DNA from: Calliopum simillimum
Lineage: Eukaryota > Arthropoda > Insecta > Diptera > Lauxaniidae
Direction of reading: 5' to 3'
Length of the DNA: 64,000 nucleotides
NCBI GenBank assembly: GCA_951812925.1
Contig: OX638371.1
Coordinates: 114,475,124 to 114,539,123 of the forward strand
In this document: piece by piece, positions 46,063-57,068 of the stretch
How the letters are laid out: every line of letters begins with the position of its first letter
Position numbering within the stretch: the stretch's first letter is position 1
Made by a program: the position numbers and the translations under genes
Notes under the pieces: model-generated
What the model was told of the DNA's origin: nothing
The model's input: only the letters and a program-made list of their open reading frames with translations
The model's database searches: none

Positions 46063-48327
46063 TATCATTTTCGTCATCTGTTGCATTTTTATTTGACTCA
46101 TTGAGTGATGAAGCTTTTAACAAAGACATTGCTTCTTTGGAAATATTTTGTGCCTTTTTTGACTGGCTTCTGCTTACTGGTTATTACAGTGTCTGAGTTC
46201 AGTAAAAAAAAGTTAAATAAATCCCTGTTGGATTTTTCTCTGCTATATTTCCTTGAATTATGCTCCCTGTATCTCTTAAAATTTTTATTTCGAGCCTATA
46301 GGCCTATAGGAAGAAGTGCCGATGATATAACTTCCGATCCATGAAGCAAATACTTATGCAAAGTAGTAAGCATGTTCTACCAAGGGTGCAAAGAAACAAA
46401 GTATCGAGCAGTAACAGGCGCAAAGGTTTTGTATTTTTCAGTATCTATGTCCAATGCACTAGATATCGTTATCAAAATAGTGTGAATTCTTTTTATCAAG
46501 CCAACCATTTATTTGACTTATGTCCGCGGACAACTCAGAATTTTGAAAAAAACACCTGGCAGTATTTCCGTCATTGCTATTACCGAAACCAGTCTTGGGC
46601 TTATCTATATTCAGGCCACATTTTTCCTTAAATTCCTTTTGGATTCGAGCTTTATTTTCCGATACAATTTGTTTTTCTTCCACTCCAAGAACTTGCCATT
46701 TTGCAATGGGTAGTTTGTAGGATACATGCAGTAGGCATTCAAACACCGAATCCAGCCATGCAAAACAGAAATTCCGAATCACAAATAATCTACATTAACT
46801 TCTCTTGAAATCATATCATCTATATTGTTAAATTGCTTAGATGTCGCACCACACAAATAGCATGACATTGTTGACGTAGTTTCTGTAAGTGCATTGCAAA
46901 CTTTTCCATCCACCATTGACAAAATTAATTTATGCTGAACTTTTAATTGCCTTGACTCAAAAGTTACAATGCTTTTTTGTAGGCTTTTTATTTGATCTTC
47001 TATTTGTCTACTTTCCTTGACAGACACATCAGTAGACTCCTTCCGAAATTCGATTTTTATAGGCTTACAATATCTAGGTGATGCGGGACGTGAGTTTTGC
47101 CATATAATTATGTTTTCAGCCATCAATCGAAACGGAACTAGGCATATTAAAAAAACGATTGAGTCATCGGCTTTAGTGTTCAGAACTTTGTCCCGAAGAT
47201 CCATCAAATCCCCATTTAGTGATCAAGGAAATTTTATTCATTACGTCATCATTGAGGGTCGCGATGACAGGGATCAATGTATGACATAATCGGATTACAG
47301 TATGGTCTAACAGAGATTGCAATTTTACTAAAGCACCGGTTTCTGTAACTGTAATATCAGTTGGATAGCATAACTTTTTTGCTAATTGAACCGTTTTGTA
47401 AGAAGCAAACTTTTCCGGTGCGTTCTTTCTTATCACATCATACTGAACGCGGGATAATTTAGCTTCTATCAGCACCGATAATGCATCTTCTGCTGATAAA
47501 CCATGTTGTGGCTTAAGGGATTTTTTGTAAGCTTCTTGATGAAGTTTAGCATGCTTTGGATTGTTGGAAATATCTTTTAAAACTTTTGAGGCCTGAACTT
47601 GACCTTCAGCTCGTAATTTCATACGAGCAGCGTAAACTAATGTTGAGCTAGAAGTGGAATTATGCAGCAGTTCAGTCTTGGTTCGTTTGCTTCCTTCTGA
47701 AGATCCTTCAAAAGTAGTAACCTGTCGGCCGCGTTTCTTTTTTGACACTGCACATGCGAACGAAATTGATGTTTCGAGCCAATCTTTATTCCTTTTTTTA
47801 AATCTATTCTCTATTCTACACGCTTTCAGCCATTTTGATCTATATTGGGACTTGAAATGAGATAATCTCTTACTTAACTGTTCGTGTTGACCACCTGTCT
47901 TCTGTTCCAGCTGTTTTAACAAAAAATCGATTTGCTGCTCAAAATTATCCTCTCCAGAACTATACATAATATTTAAAAGCTCTTGTCTCGTAATGAATAA
48001 TAAGTTAGAGGCCATTTCTATCAATTAGAAATTTTGAATAATGTTGGCAATGCAAGATAAAATATTTTTTTTAGGTTACGTACCAAAATTGATGTATATT
48101 TGAAAGGAGCAAAAAGTCGCAAAATTTTCTTATTGTTTCTAGAAATCAATACTACACAGAATATTTTTGAATGACAATTAGTGCTTGGAAAGGCTTGGAA
48201 CCTAAACAAATTATCTATTATTTATTTAATTTCGTAAAATTTTTCTTTTCCATATTAAACGTGTAAACATTTTTAAGGAAAAAAATATGTTTATATACGG
48301 TTACATACCTGAAGTTGAAGGCTCCAT
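45908..48327 (-). pseudogene. RAG1-like Transib transposase, broken, with poly-Asp C terminus
   Basis: A small first exon (48309-48327, MEPSTS plus one base) ends at GTATGT. A 291-nt intron leads to an acceptor TTGATAG at 48018, and the joined frame continues as E-MASNLLFITRQ. The main frame (to 47173) ends with KWGFDGSSGQ, whose Asp (codon at 47203-47205) matches the first catalytic Asp of RAG1 (CDGMGD context). After a frameshift the next piece has IIIWQNSRP, YCKPI, SMVDGKVCN (putative second Asp, 46908-46910) and the C-x2-C of CYLCGAT, as in RAG1 CTLCDAT. A third piece holds SNDGNTARCFF. Then LPIG-L-stop-ARNK (about 46290-46330) appears to have lost the segment with the catalytic Glu. After another frameshift ISKEAMSLL leads into an acidic tail of about 50 Asp/Glu residues. 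The gene is dead; the family assignment is strong. Confidence 0.85.
45925..46072. repeat. (CAT)n trinucleotide tract
   Basis: CATCAT repeats with few interruptions (CCTCAT, CGCCGT, CAACGT, CATGAT). On the minus strand in the frame of the transposase C terminus it encodes Asp with a few Glu, His, Val and Gly. The purity of its central part suggests recent repeat expansion after the gene decayed. Confidence 0.95.
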
Positions 48328-48554
48328 GGTCAAATGACATTAAAAGTTAATATACTTAAGCAAAAATCTACAAAGTTAAAGTTTAGCGTGCTGTAGTGAA
48401 GAAATGGATTTGTTTCAAGTCATTTGAAAAATGGCAAATAGTACGTTGGTTAATATTGTACTTAACCAATATAAAAGGGTATCCTGAAATAACATTTAAT
48501 TTTTTGAATTATCGCCAAATATTAAGAGTATCTGCCCCACTGTGCGTCGGTAAA

Positions 48555-48670
48555 TAATTATAATAAAATTTACTTTTAAATAAAAATATTTAAAAAAAAA
48601 AATATAAAGGGTGCACCAAGATCCAAATTGGCTTTAAAAAAGAAAAAAGTTTTTTTTCCTTTAAAATTAT
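48555..48670. repeat. Right arm of the inverted repeat enclosing the Transib locus
   Basis: Inverted partner of 44440-44550: TTATAATAAAATTTACTTTT, TGCACCAAGATCC, AAATTGGCTTTAAAAAAGAA. The Transib target site lies about 10 bp inside this arm's end. Confidence 0.75.
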
Positions 48671-48714
48671 CCAAGCATATTTTGTTTCTTTTTTAAGTAT
48701 TTTCAAAATTAGCA

Positions 48715-50605
48715 AATATAAGCTTTGTTCGCGTTCAAAAAATTGTCAACTATTGTTAACAATTTTTGCCTTAAAAGCGTTTTTGTACACAAAAAATTTT
48801 GAAATGAGAGCGAAAAAAATATGGCTTCCCATTTCCCCTCCAAACAATTTTTAACAAATTTTAACAACAAAATTTCATGAGGCAAAAATTGTTCCAAGTG
48901 TCAAATAAATTAAATTAAAATAAATTGAATTTCAAAAATATTTAAAAAATCTGACGAAAAATTGGAAGACTTGAAATGTTTTAAATTCTAATGAATGGTT
49001 TTGAAACTTTTGTATAGCAATATGTAGTTTTTAAAATTATCTTCCAAATGTTATGCATTTTGCTCAAATTGACCAAAGCGTTCGCTGAAAAAATAGGTTT
49101 TAATAAGACAAGAATTCTGGGCCGGCAGCAATTCTGTGTCTTAAGGGGAATGGTATAGGAAATTATTAAATAAATGCTATTTTTACAGGACGGATTATCT
49201 GTAATATTATAGATTTTTTTTTTCATTTTAATAGGAAACCAATGGGAAAAATAACGAAATTAACGAATTGGTTGTGTTAAGAAATGATTTTAAAACAACT
49301 TGAAAGTTTTAATTCTTTAATTATGCACTAGTTTCAGTAATGAACTATTTCGGAAGGATTTACCATGTTGTTCCAGAAATATCATATTGAAGACGTTGAT
49401 TAAGAGTTTGTGCTTTTTGCTATGCATTTATATTTTGCGATGATGTTGAACGGATTTAAGAATCGGTACTATTCTGACACAAAAATAATAATACACAAAA
49501 AGTGCGTGGTCTTTTTACCATTTCAGTATTTTTTTATAGAGATTATCTTGCTTGGACCGCTTCCATTTTTTCGAAACTCCTTTGTATCTATAAAAGAATT
49601 AATTTGAAATCTGCCAAAACTTATATCAGAGGCATAAATTCAGGAGTTGCATGATCATATAATTAAATGAAAGGCACTTAAAGAACTAATCTGGGTTTGT
49701 TTGATATTATGATTTTTGACATAAAATGGCTTCTGTGCAAAATTTAACTGACGATTTACTTTTATTCCAGTTTATCTCGTTCAAAAAATCCTTAAGATAC
49801 AGGCCTGTTCCGGAATCCCTGCGATTTCAATTACTTTTCGTTTTGAAACGATTAGTCACACGAAAAAAGTATCGAGATCTCTTGTGGATAATAACATTAG
49901 TGATGAGCAAACCAAGACCAAGACCATAGCAGTCTTGGTTTTGATCCTGGTCTAGGACATTGAGTCTTGGTCTTGGTTTTGATATTGAGTCTTGGTTTTG
50001 GTCTTGATCTTGGGCATTATGTCTCTTCTTCTTCTTCTAGTTGGTTACTTTTTAGCTTACAAATATAGTTATTATTTATGGACCATAAGATTTCGAACCA
50101 AACGGTTCTAAATACTTCTGATCGTAGGACCACTCATCGATTTCATAAAAAAACTTTCAAAATAAAGAGTAACCGATCGGATTCATCAACAGGCCTGCTA
50201 ATTAACCTTTTGAACATTTCGTTCGATTATATCTGTGGCAATAAGGAAAAACAGCGAAGTCGATGTTCGATAAAAAATCAAAACAACATAAATTCTATAC
50301 ATATAAAACAAAAATTAAACTGCTTTGTTTTCTTATCAAAAATCGGGTTAAGCAGTTTTTCCTTCCAGCCATATATTTATGACTCTGTTGTTGTCATTGA
50401 TTAGAAAAAAGAAATAATAATAATTATATTGAATATACGAAGGCAATTAGCCCCTTAATTTCTAACAATTTTTAACAATTTTTCGTTTTCGTACTTTTGT
50501 AGTTTTTTGTTTTTTTGAGAGTAAATTCTACTTACTCTCAGAAATTTTCATGTTAACAATTGTTAACAATTTTTTGAACGCGAATAAAGCTATTGTTTCG
50601 CTTAA
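48715..50605. repeat. Widely spaced inverted arms with GTTAACAATT motif
   Basis: AAGCTTTGTTCGCGTTCAAA and AATTGTCAACTATTGTTAAC at 48720-48765 are inverted at 50545-50598 (GTTAACAATTGTTAAC, TTTTTTGAACGCGAATAAAG). A second motif, AACAATTTTTAACAA, occurs at 48845 and 50465 in direct orientation. The 1.7 kb between contains no recognised gene. It may be one TIR element or two related short insertions. Confidence 0.5.
49890..50030. repeat. GTCTTGGTTTTGAT minisatellite
   Basis: AACCAAGACCAAGACCA is followed on the other strand sense by repeated GTCTTGGTTTTGATATTGA units, giving both an inverted start and a short direct array. Confidence 0.7.
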
Positions 50606-50644
50606 AAATTTTTTGGAAAATACCCATAGAATCATTTTTATACA

Positions 50645-51085
50645 AAGTCGAAAACAAAAAAAAAAAAAAAAAAAATTTCGTTCAAATTAATGCAAGCGTC
50701 TAATTGCTTTCTATAAGTAAACTTTTGTGAAGAAAAAAAATCTTAGTTATATCAGAGCACGTACTACACATGTTGTTTCGTATACATGTTGCTGCAAAAA
50801 AGCGTGTGTGATATGCTGTCATCACAACAACAACTGTCATAACAAAAATGATCATAAATTTAATTGCAACAGCGCAACGTTGAGCTGTTGCAATGATAAG
50901 CATCCTGTTTATGACTGCAGATCTTGGCAATGCTGTTGGTGTCATTGCGTTGATGTTCTTTTTTTTCCACCGCATGTCAATGTTAGAGCTTAATTGCTGC
51001 AAAAAATAAATCACAGTGATGACAATCGACAACACGCACGTGCTGCAATGAAAAAATAAGAAATTTTAATTATAAAAGGAAATCA
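50645..51085. other. Low-complexity DNA without recognisable gene
   Basis: A poly(A) run lies at 50657-50677. ORFs on both strands at 50700-51035 are His/Asn/Cys-rich translations of CAA/TGC-rich DNA, without domain similarity. Confidence 0.5.
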
Positions 51086-51286
51086 TCACAAGGCACGGTG
51101 CTGAAATCAGTAGTTGAAATAAAATTTTGCTGAACTCGAAAAATTATTTTGTCTGGCGCTTTTTTGACTCAAAACTAATAACTTTATCGTATTTTTGAAC
51201 TAGGTTGTCCCGGCCTATTTTTTTCTGCCAACATTTTTCGGGTTTTTAATAAAATTTTCGACAACTTACTCTTAAAATAGATTTAC

Positions 51287-51420
51287 ATACTTACATATGC
51301 CAAAATTGATTCATTTGAGTCAAAAAGGTCATGTTTACATATGCCAAAATTATTGAATCATTAGAGTCAAAAGAGTCATGCTTACATATGCCCAAATCGA
51401 TTCATTTGAGTCAAAAAGGT
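51287..51420. repeat. 44-47-bp minisatellite, left part (continues at 52349-52440)
   Basis: ACATATGCCAAAATTGATTC, ATTTGAGTCAAAAAGGTCAT repeats three times here and about twice after the LINE. It forms the internal part of the TIR element 51094-52726. Confidence 0.85.
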
Positions 51421-51429
51421 CTAAAGTAC

Positions 51430-52339
51430 CAAATTTCAAGTGAAAATACCTGAAAGGAAAGGTTGAACTCCGATTCTGAATTCCAAAGAAATATACACTG
51501 ACGGCTCTAAAATGGAGTCTGGTGTAGGTGCGGGGGTATTTTCCAAGGACTTGAATAGCAGCGAGTCTTTTGCTTGACCCCGTTACTGCAGTGTATTTCA
51601 AGCGGAAATTCTGGCTGTGTGGAAGGCATGCCAAATTATTAAACCCAAAATTTATGAATGTAGTGACACATTTGTTATTTACGTTGATAGTCAGGCAGCC
51701 ATTAGGGCTTTTAAGTCCAATATTACTAAGTCTCGGTTAGTCCTTAGCTGCAGAAAATCCCTATGTGAAGTAGGGCACCTATGTAATCTTGCAATATGTT
51801 GGGTTCCTGGACACAGTAATTTCGTTGGTAATGAAAATGCTGATGAACTTGCTAGGAAAGGGTCTTTAACTGACATAATTTCTGAAACCTATATTATGAA
51901 ACCACTTGCATTGATAAGAGCCAACATTGACTCTAAATATATTTTGTGGGCTAATTTTAGATGGTCAGACTTAACTACATGTTTTACGTCGAGGGCGATA
52001 TGGCCACTGTATGACGCCAACAGAACATGTAGAATTATTTCCTTAGATAGGAGATCTTTTTAGAAGTTGTAAAGATCCTCACGTCGAAGAGTCCATTTTT
52101 CATTTCCTTTGTGAATGCCCAGCGTTGGCTAACCGACGTTGTAAGGTGTTCGAAAGTCATTTCTTCGACTCTCTTGAAGATATAGCTCAAAAGAGTCCCA
52201 AATCCATTTTGGAGTTTATAAAAATTTCTAAATGGTTCACACAGGTTAACAACGAAGTTATATATCGGGTATACAATGGGCCTAATCACGGCCTAAGTTA
52301 TGATGGCAACTGCTATCTCCCGCGCTAACCTAACCTAAC
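51430..52339 (+). pseudogene. 5'-truncated LINE: RNase H domain and C-terminal region
   Basis: Beginning near 51488, the frame reads IYTDGSKMESG, an in-frame TGA, FQAEILAVWKA, IYVDSQAAIRAF and WVPGHSNFVGNENADELAR, giving the RNase H set D-E-D-H-D. This domain lies after the RT in I, LOA and some R1-clade LINEs. Later, in other frames, ESIFHFLCECPALANRRC gives the C-terminal cysteine motif. The tail is CTAAC repeated (52325-52339). The 9-bp CTAAAGTAC is present on both sides (51421-51429 and 52340-52348), a convincing TSD. Frameshifts and the stop make it nonfunctional. Confidence 0.88.
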
Positions 52340-52734
52340 CTAAAGTACATATGCGAAAATTGATTCATTTGAGTCAAAAAAGTCATGTTTACATATGCGA
52401 AATTTGATTCATTTGAGTCAAGAAAGTCAAAAAATACAGACTGTAGCATTGAATTCTTCGGGTAGTTTTTTTACATGGCTTAAAACATTTTTGCGATTTT
52501 TTAGTGAATTTTGAAATTAGGTAGGGTGGGTAGCTTGAAATTAAGTTTAAAAAAGATGCCAAAAGCAGTAATAAAAAACCGAAATATGTCGGCAGAAAAA
52601 AATAGGCCACCGCAACCTAGGTCAAAAATATGAAAAAAATTTTATTTTTAAGTCAAAGAAGCGCCAGACAAAATGATTTTTCGAGCTCAGCAAAATTTTA
52701 TTTAAACTGCTGATTTCAACACCGTGAAGGCTAA

Positions 52735-54565
52735 TGAACAAAAGAAAAAAACACAAAAAAAAAAGTTAAGGATAAAAAAAACATTCAAAATTTAAAGTTT
52801 TATTAAAAAAAAACTTTAAAATTCTTAGCAATAAATTACAAATAATATTTCAAAAAATTTGTCACTTTATTTTGTATTAGTCAGCAACATGCAGGCACCC
52901 AAATTGACAGGCAGGCAGGCAGTCTGCTGCTGCAGCGATAACAATTACAATGAAAGTCGAAAAAAACGCACCAATGACAACAACAACTACTTTTAAATAT
53001 CATTGACATGTGACAGCATGTGACATATTGTCACCGTTACAATTCGATCTACATAAATTGTTTTTTTCACCACTTGTGATGTTTTTTTCAAGCTTTTTTT
53101 TTTTTTTTTGAATGTCTGCCAATCACTGCACAACAATCTAAAAACCATTTGTTGAGCTTTGATTTTTTTTGTTTCATTTATCACCATCACCACCAGATCA
53201 ACATTGCTGGTGTTGCTGGCAGTTTATTTTGTTTATTTTTTTGTTGACATTTTTTTTCTTTCGATTTGATTTGAATTGTTACAGATTTTTAGCTGCCACT
53301 GTGCGCTGGTTGTTAATTTTTCTTGTTATTTTTTGCTGTAGCTGTTTGTACAAATCAACAACCAACAACAACTGACAAATTCTGATGTTGTAAAATAAAA
53401 AATTGAAATTGCCCAGGCTACGACGAATATGCGCCACATTCAAGTGATTAATAAAGTATGTTGCTGAAGTGTTCTGTTTTTTTTTGAGATTTTTGTGAAT
53501 TTTTATGTATTGTTATTAAAATAAAGATAATAAAAATGGTTGTGAATCAAAAAAGGATGAATTACGCTTTAAAATATTTGAAACCGATGCACCAATTTGT
53601 CACCAAAAGGCATAAATATCCTAAAAACATTCCATAGCACATTATCACACAGGCATACAAGCAGTCAATTTATAAAAAAAGTATACGATCTAATGTTTTT
53701 GAGCACTGTATAAAACTTCAAACAACACTTTAAGTGGTGTTAATGTCAATTGCTGCTGCTGCTGCTCCAATGGTTGTTGCCGCTAATTGAAGTTGTCCAT
53801 TTCTTTATTTTTTTTTTCATTGCTAAATTGTTATTTTGTATTTGCAAAGTTTGTTTTGCTGCTGTATTGCAATACCATTAACACAATTAAGCACTTTAGT
53901 GCTTAATTTGGTGCCTTATGGTAGCACATAAATAGCATTTAATGTTTTCACTACTCTGCTTGGACTGAAACGTTGCAATAGTGTATGAATGCTTGTTGCT
54001 GCTGTGTTTAATTTTCATTTATTTTTATGTTGCTGATTTATTTGATTTGCAATTTTATGTCAATTTGTAGACATGATGAAAATGTTATAAATAAATCAAG
54101 TTCGTTGCTTAAATCTTTTGTTCCCAGTAGTTAAGTTGTAATTAATTTTATTGCCAAGCTTTCAATTTTATTAGAGTGAAATTGATGGAATTAAGCAAAG
54201 GAATTGAACTTTTGTAAGACTGTGAAATTTGTTCAGTTAGGAAGCATTTGCATGAAAGCATTACGCATTAAAAGGACAAAACGTGTCTCATGTATGTTGA
54301 TTTTTTTTTTTTTTTTGGTTATTTAAACTTTTTAAAACTAATATTTAATTTTGTTTTTAAAATATATGTCTTAAGCAACACCCATCAAAAAAAAAAGAAA
54401 AAAATCAGTTGGCAACCCTGAAAATTTATGCACGATTTTCAGAAAGTTTATCTGAGCGATATTGTAACCATAAAATTTTAATTAAGTCAAGAAAAGTATG
54501 GTTGAACAAAATTTGGGAAATTAATAGATGGCAGCCTTAAAAATGCGCGATGTATTCTTAAAATG
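52735..54565. other. Intergenic DNA without recognisable gene
   Basis: A CAGG run lies at 52905-52922, T runs at 53093-53110 and 54301-54317, and a GCTGCT run at 53752-53767. No supported gene. Confidence 0.5.
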
Positions 54566-54569
54566 ACCA

Positions 54570-55275
54570 AATAATTAGAATTCTTGCCGTTTATTTTCCT
54601 TTGTTCAGCTTAAACTTATTGGTACAGGCGAGATTTCACTTAACATCATTTCTAAGGTGTATCACTTGTATTCAGAGTTTTCACAAGTTTTTTATAAAAT
54701 ATTAGGAAAAACCTCAATTAATTCAGTTCAAAATGAACTAAAGGCCTTATCTGACTAAACTTTTGCGCTTCTGGAATGACTGTACATTCAAGCGCTTCAT
54801 ATATGTGACCCAAATAACTTAAAACATGCAAAGGATGAAATGCCACCAAAACTATATGACCCACAGTAATGGGGTGCCATTTCTCCCTTTCGGTAAGTAC
54901 CGAATAAATATGCTACACAACGAATAAACATGCTCACTCGCGCTCGTATTCATCCAAAAACGAAATCACTATGATATAAGCACCACTGCATCGAATACTC
55001 ACCACTCTGTTGCTTTTCAAAATATATGAAAAATAAAAGTCAGTCGCCTTCACTCCCAAAATTTTTTTAAAAATTCCAAATTGCAACTACAGCTAAACGA
55101 ACTACTTACTTACCACGAAGTCTCCCGCGCAGCTGATTGAAACTGTGTCCATATTTGAATGCTATGAAAGCTGCAAATATTGAAATTGAAAGGGGTGCCA
55201 TTTCACCTGAAGATGCCATTTCACTTGGGGTGCCATTTCACCTGGGGGTGCCACCTCTACCGGGTTTACCATATG
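54570..55275 (+). mobile_element. Second copy of family G (GTGCCATTTC repeat)
   Basis: TTCTTGCCGTTTAT, CGCTTCATATATGTGACC, GGGGTGCCATTTCTCCCTTT, ACCGAATAAATATG and CTCGCGCTCGTATTCATCC follow the order of 34545-36072. The right end holds four close copies of GGTGCCATTTCACCTG-like units (55194-55252), then CCGGGTTTACCATA, an inverted match to the TAGGGTAAAAGCGG end of the other copy. Confidence 0.7.
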
Positions 55276-55289
55276 ATAAATCTCAAATT

Positions 55290-57055
55290 TTTCAAGCTAA
55301 AAACATCAAAATTATTTAGTGGATTCCTTGCAAATTGTATCATGAGTATATGTTAAAGGAATAAACTGCAAATGACTAACATAAGTTTGAAACGTATTTT
55401 TTAATAATTGTGTAAATAGTGAAAATTCTTTAAAATGCTGTTTATTTAGTGAATTACATTTAATTTTTGCTGCACAAGTTCCTCGCTTAAGTCTTTTGTT
55501 TTGCCTACACTAAAACTATGCATTTACGTTACAGCCCAGCGAGTAGGTACATATGTAATTCTTGCACATCTCACTAGAAATAAAAATTATAGACTTAGAT
55601 TTAGGTCAAGTCATAACACTATTTGCTCACACATGCACCCTTTACAAATACACACACAACTTATGCATTTGCCATAAGCAAACATTTGACTTCATGAAGT
55701 ACTTCCATAAATTTTGTCGCACTGCATAGTAATAAAAACCTTTTTTTCTTTTCTGGCTCAAACAAATAAACACACACGTGCGCATGGGTGTGTGTGTGCA
55801 CAACACCCATAAAAACATGTCGCACTAAAACAAAAACAAAAACACCATCACCTACAGAGTGGAGTGTACAGAGTCATCAAGAGCAACGACGAAAAATTGC
55901 GCACTTGATCTTGATGATGAGTGTGCGTACGTTTTATTATTTAAGAGAAATGAAATGAAACAAAAAAAAAGTGAAGAAATTTTTGCACAAAAATGTTAGA
56001 ATCTTGCGCGCAGATAAAATGAGCCGAAGCAAAGCAAAGCATTGCAATAAAGAAATGCTGCACGTCATGTGAGCAACATCACTCGTTGTCTGGTTACAGC
56101 AGCGACAGCAAAATTTGTCCAAAGCTGCACGTTTCTCGTAGTCGGCCAATGTTATTGTTTTTATTGCTGTTGCTGTTGGTTGTTGATTTTTGTGTTTCGG
56201 CTGCACTTGTTGCCTTGTTGCTTGTTACTGATTGCTGTTGATGCTATTTGGCCACATTGCACGTTGCACGACACAGAGCTCAAGCGCAGACAACACTTGA
56301 GTTATGAGTATTGCAAATTTACGTGTAAAATTTGCTGTTTTATTTGTTGTTGCTTAGTGTTTTGTTGCCTGGAATTTATGAATGAGTAGTTAGCACTGTG
56401 AGCAAACACTTCGGAAGAAGTTGGTCACTTCACTTCAGTTGTTGTTTTTGTTGTTTGCGCTTTCATGAATGAAGATGAACGCAATTAAGATTGCGCAGCA
56501 TTTTTTCAGCTTTACAGCAAAAAGTGTTCCCGAAAAAGTAGAAAATTGCTGACAAAAATTTGTATGTGCAATTATTTATTTTTGTTGTTCGGTTAAGGGG
56601 AAATGCTTCTTTTTGTTATTATTGTGAAGTAGATATAAGCAATGTATTTGACTACTTGTGTGGTTTGTTTTGTTGTACCAAAAAGAAAAAAAGAAGGCAA
56701 TAAAAGGACAGTATATAAAAAAAAATCAGCACATATTAAGCACAGCAATACAATGTCAGACCTGCGAAACAACATATTTAATGTTTCTGTTTTATTGATA
56801 TGAGTTTCATCATGGAACTCCAGTAGCAAAGAGTTCCTCGGAACATTGACATGTTAGTGAGAGAATTGCAGCAACACTGCACGTCTTTTCAAAGATACTT
56901 TACTTCACTTTAGAGCGTTTTCATTAAAAGACTGCCTCTATTAGTAGCAATTTCCTGAAGCAAAGCAACCGAGATGCAATCATTATCAACAAAACTCCAA
57001 TGCTTCAAAAATTATGTATAGTGTTTAATTTTTATGTTTTGAAGTTTAATAAATA
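55290..57055. other. Intergenic DNA without recognisable gene
   Basis: CA/TG runs lie at 55770-55800. ORFs at 55937-56389 translate CAA/GCA-rich DNA on both strands; no domain is recognised. Confidence 0.5.
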
Positions 57056-57068
57056 TATGTATGTATAG

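Larger units (their letters stand above)
44918..48544 (-). mobile_element. Transib DNA transposon, complete ends, decayed
   Basis: Both ends are CACAGTGGGGCA in inverted orientation (44918-44929 and 48533-48544). CACAGTG is identical to the RAG recombination-signal heptamer, as in Transib termini. The flanking pentamers are GGTCG (44913-44917) and CGTCG (48545-48549); one mismatch aside they form a 5-bp duplication, and CGTCG fits the CGNCG preference reported for Transib. The element encodes a RAG1-like transposase on the minus strand. It has accumulated a 142-bp-unit repeat at 45030-45360 and an inverted repeat at 45440-45790. Total length 3627 bp. Confidence 0.9.
51094..52726. mobile_element. 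TIR element (~715 bp originally) hosting a LINE insertion
   Basis: Arms of about 180 bp are inverted copies: left CACGGTGCTGAAATCAGTAG, AAATAAAATTTTGCTGA, TTTTGTCTGGCGCTTTTTTG, GGCCTATTTTTTTCTGCC (51094-51235). The right arm 52555-52726 is their complement and ends CAACACCGTG. AAGG flanks both ends (51090-51093, 52727-52730). The interior is a minisatellite interrupted by a 5'-truncated LINE. A CAC terminus with a 4-bp duplication resembles Chapaev-like elements, but without a transposase I leave the superfamily open. Confidence 0.85.

Noticed and set aside
45868..46101. Methionine-rich ORF (poly-Met) on the minus strand
   Set aside because: It is the out-of-frame translation of the CAT repeat; the Asp-encoding frame is the one in register with the transposase remnant.
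50700..51035. Cys-rich ORFs on both strands
   Set aside because: Low-complexity translations of CAA/TGC-rich DNA without a conserved cysteine framework.
52320..52342. Interstitial telomere
   Set aside because: Only three to four CCTAA units, positioned exactly as the 3' tail of a LINE with its own TSD.
55137..55319. ORF with repeated GVPFHLGVP
   Set aside because: It translates the GGTGCCATTTCACC subterminal repeats of family G.
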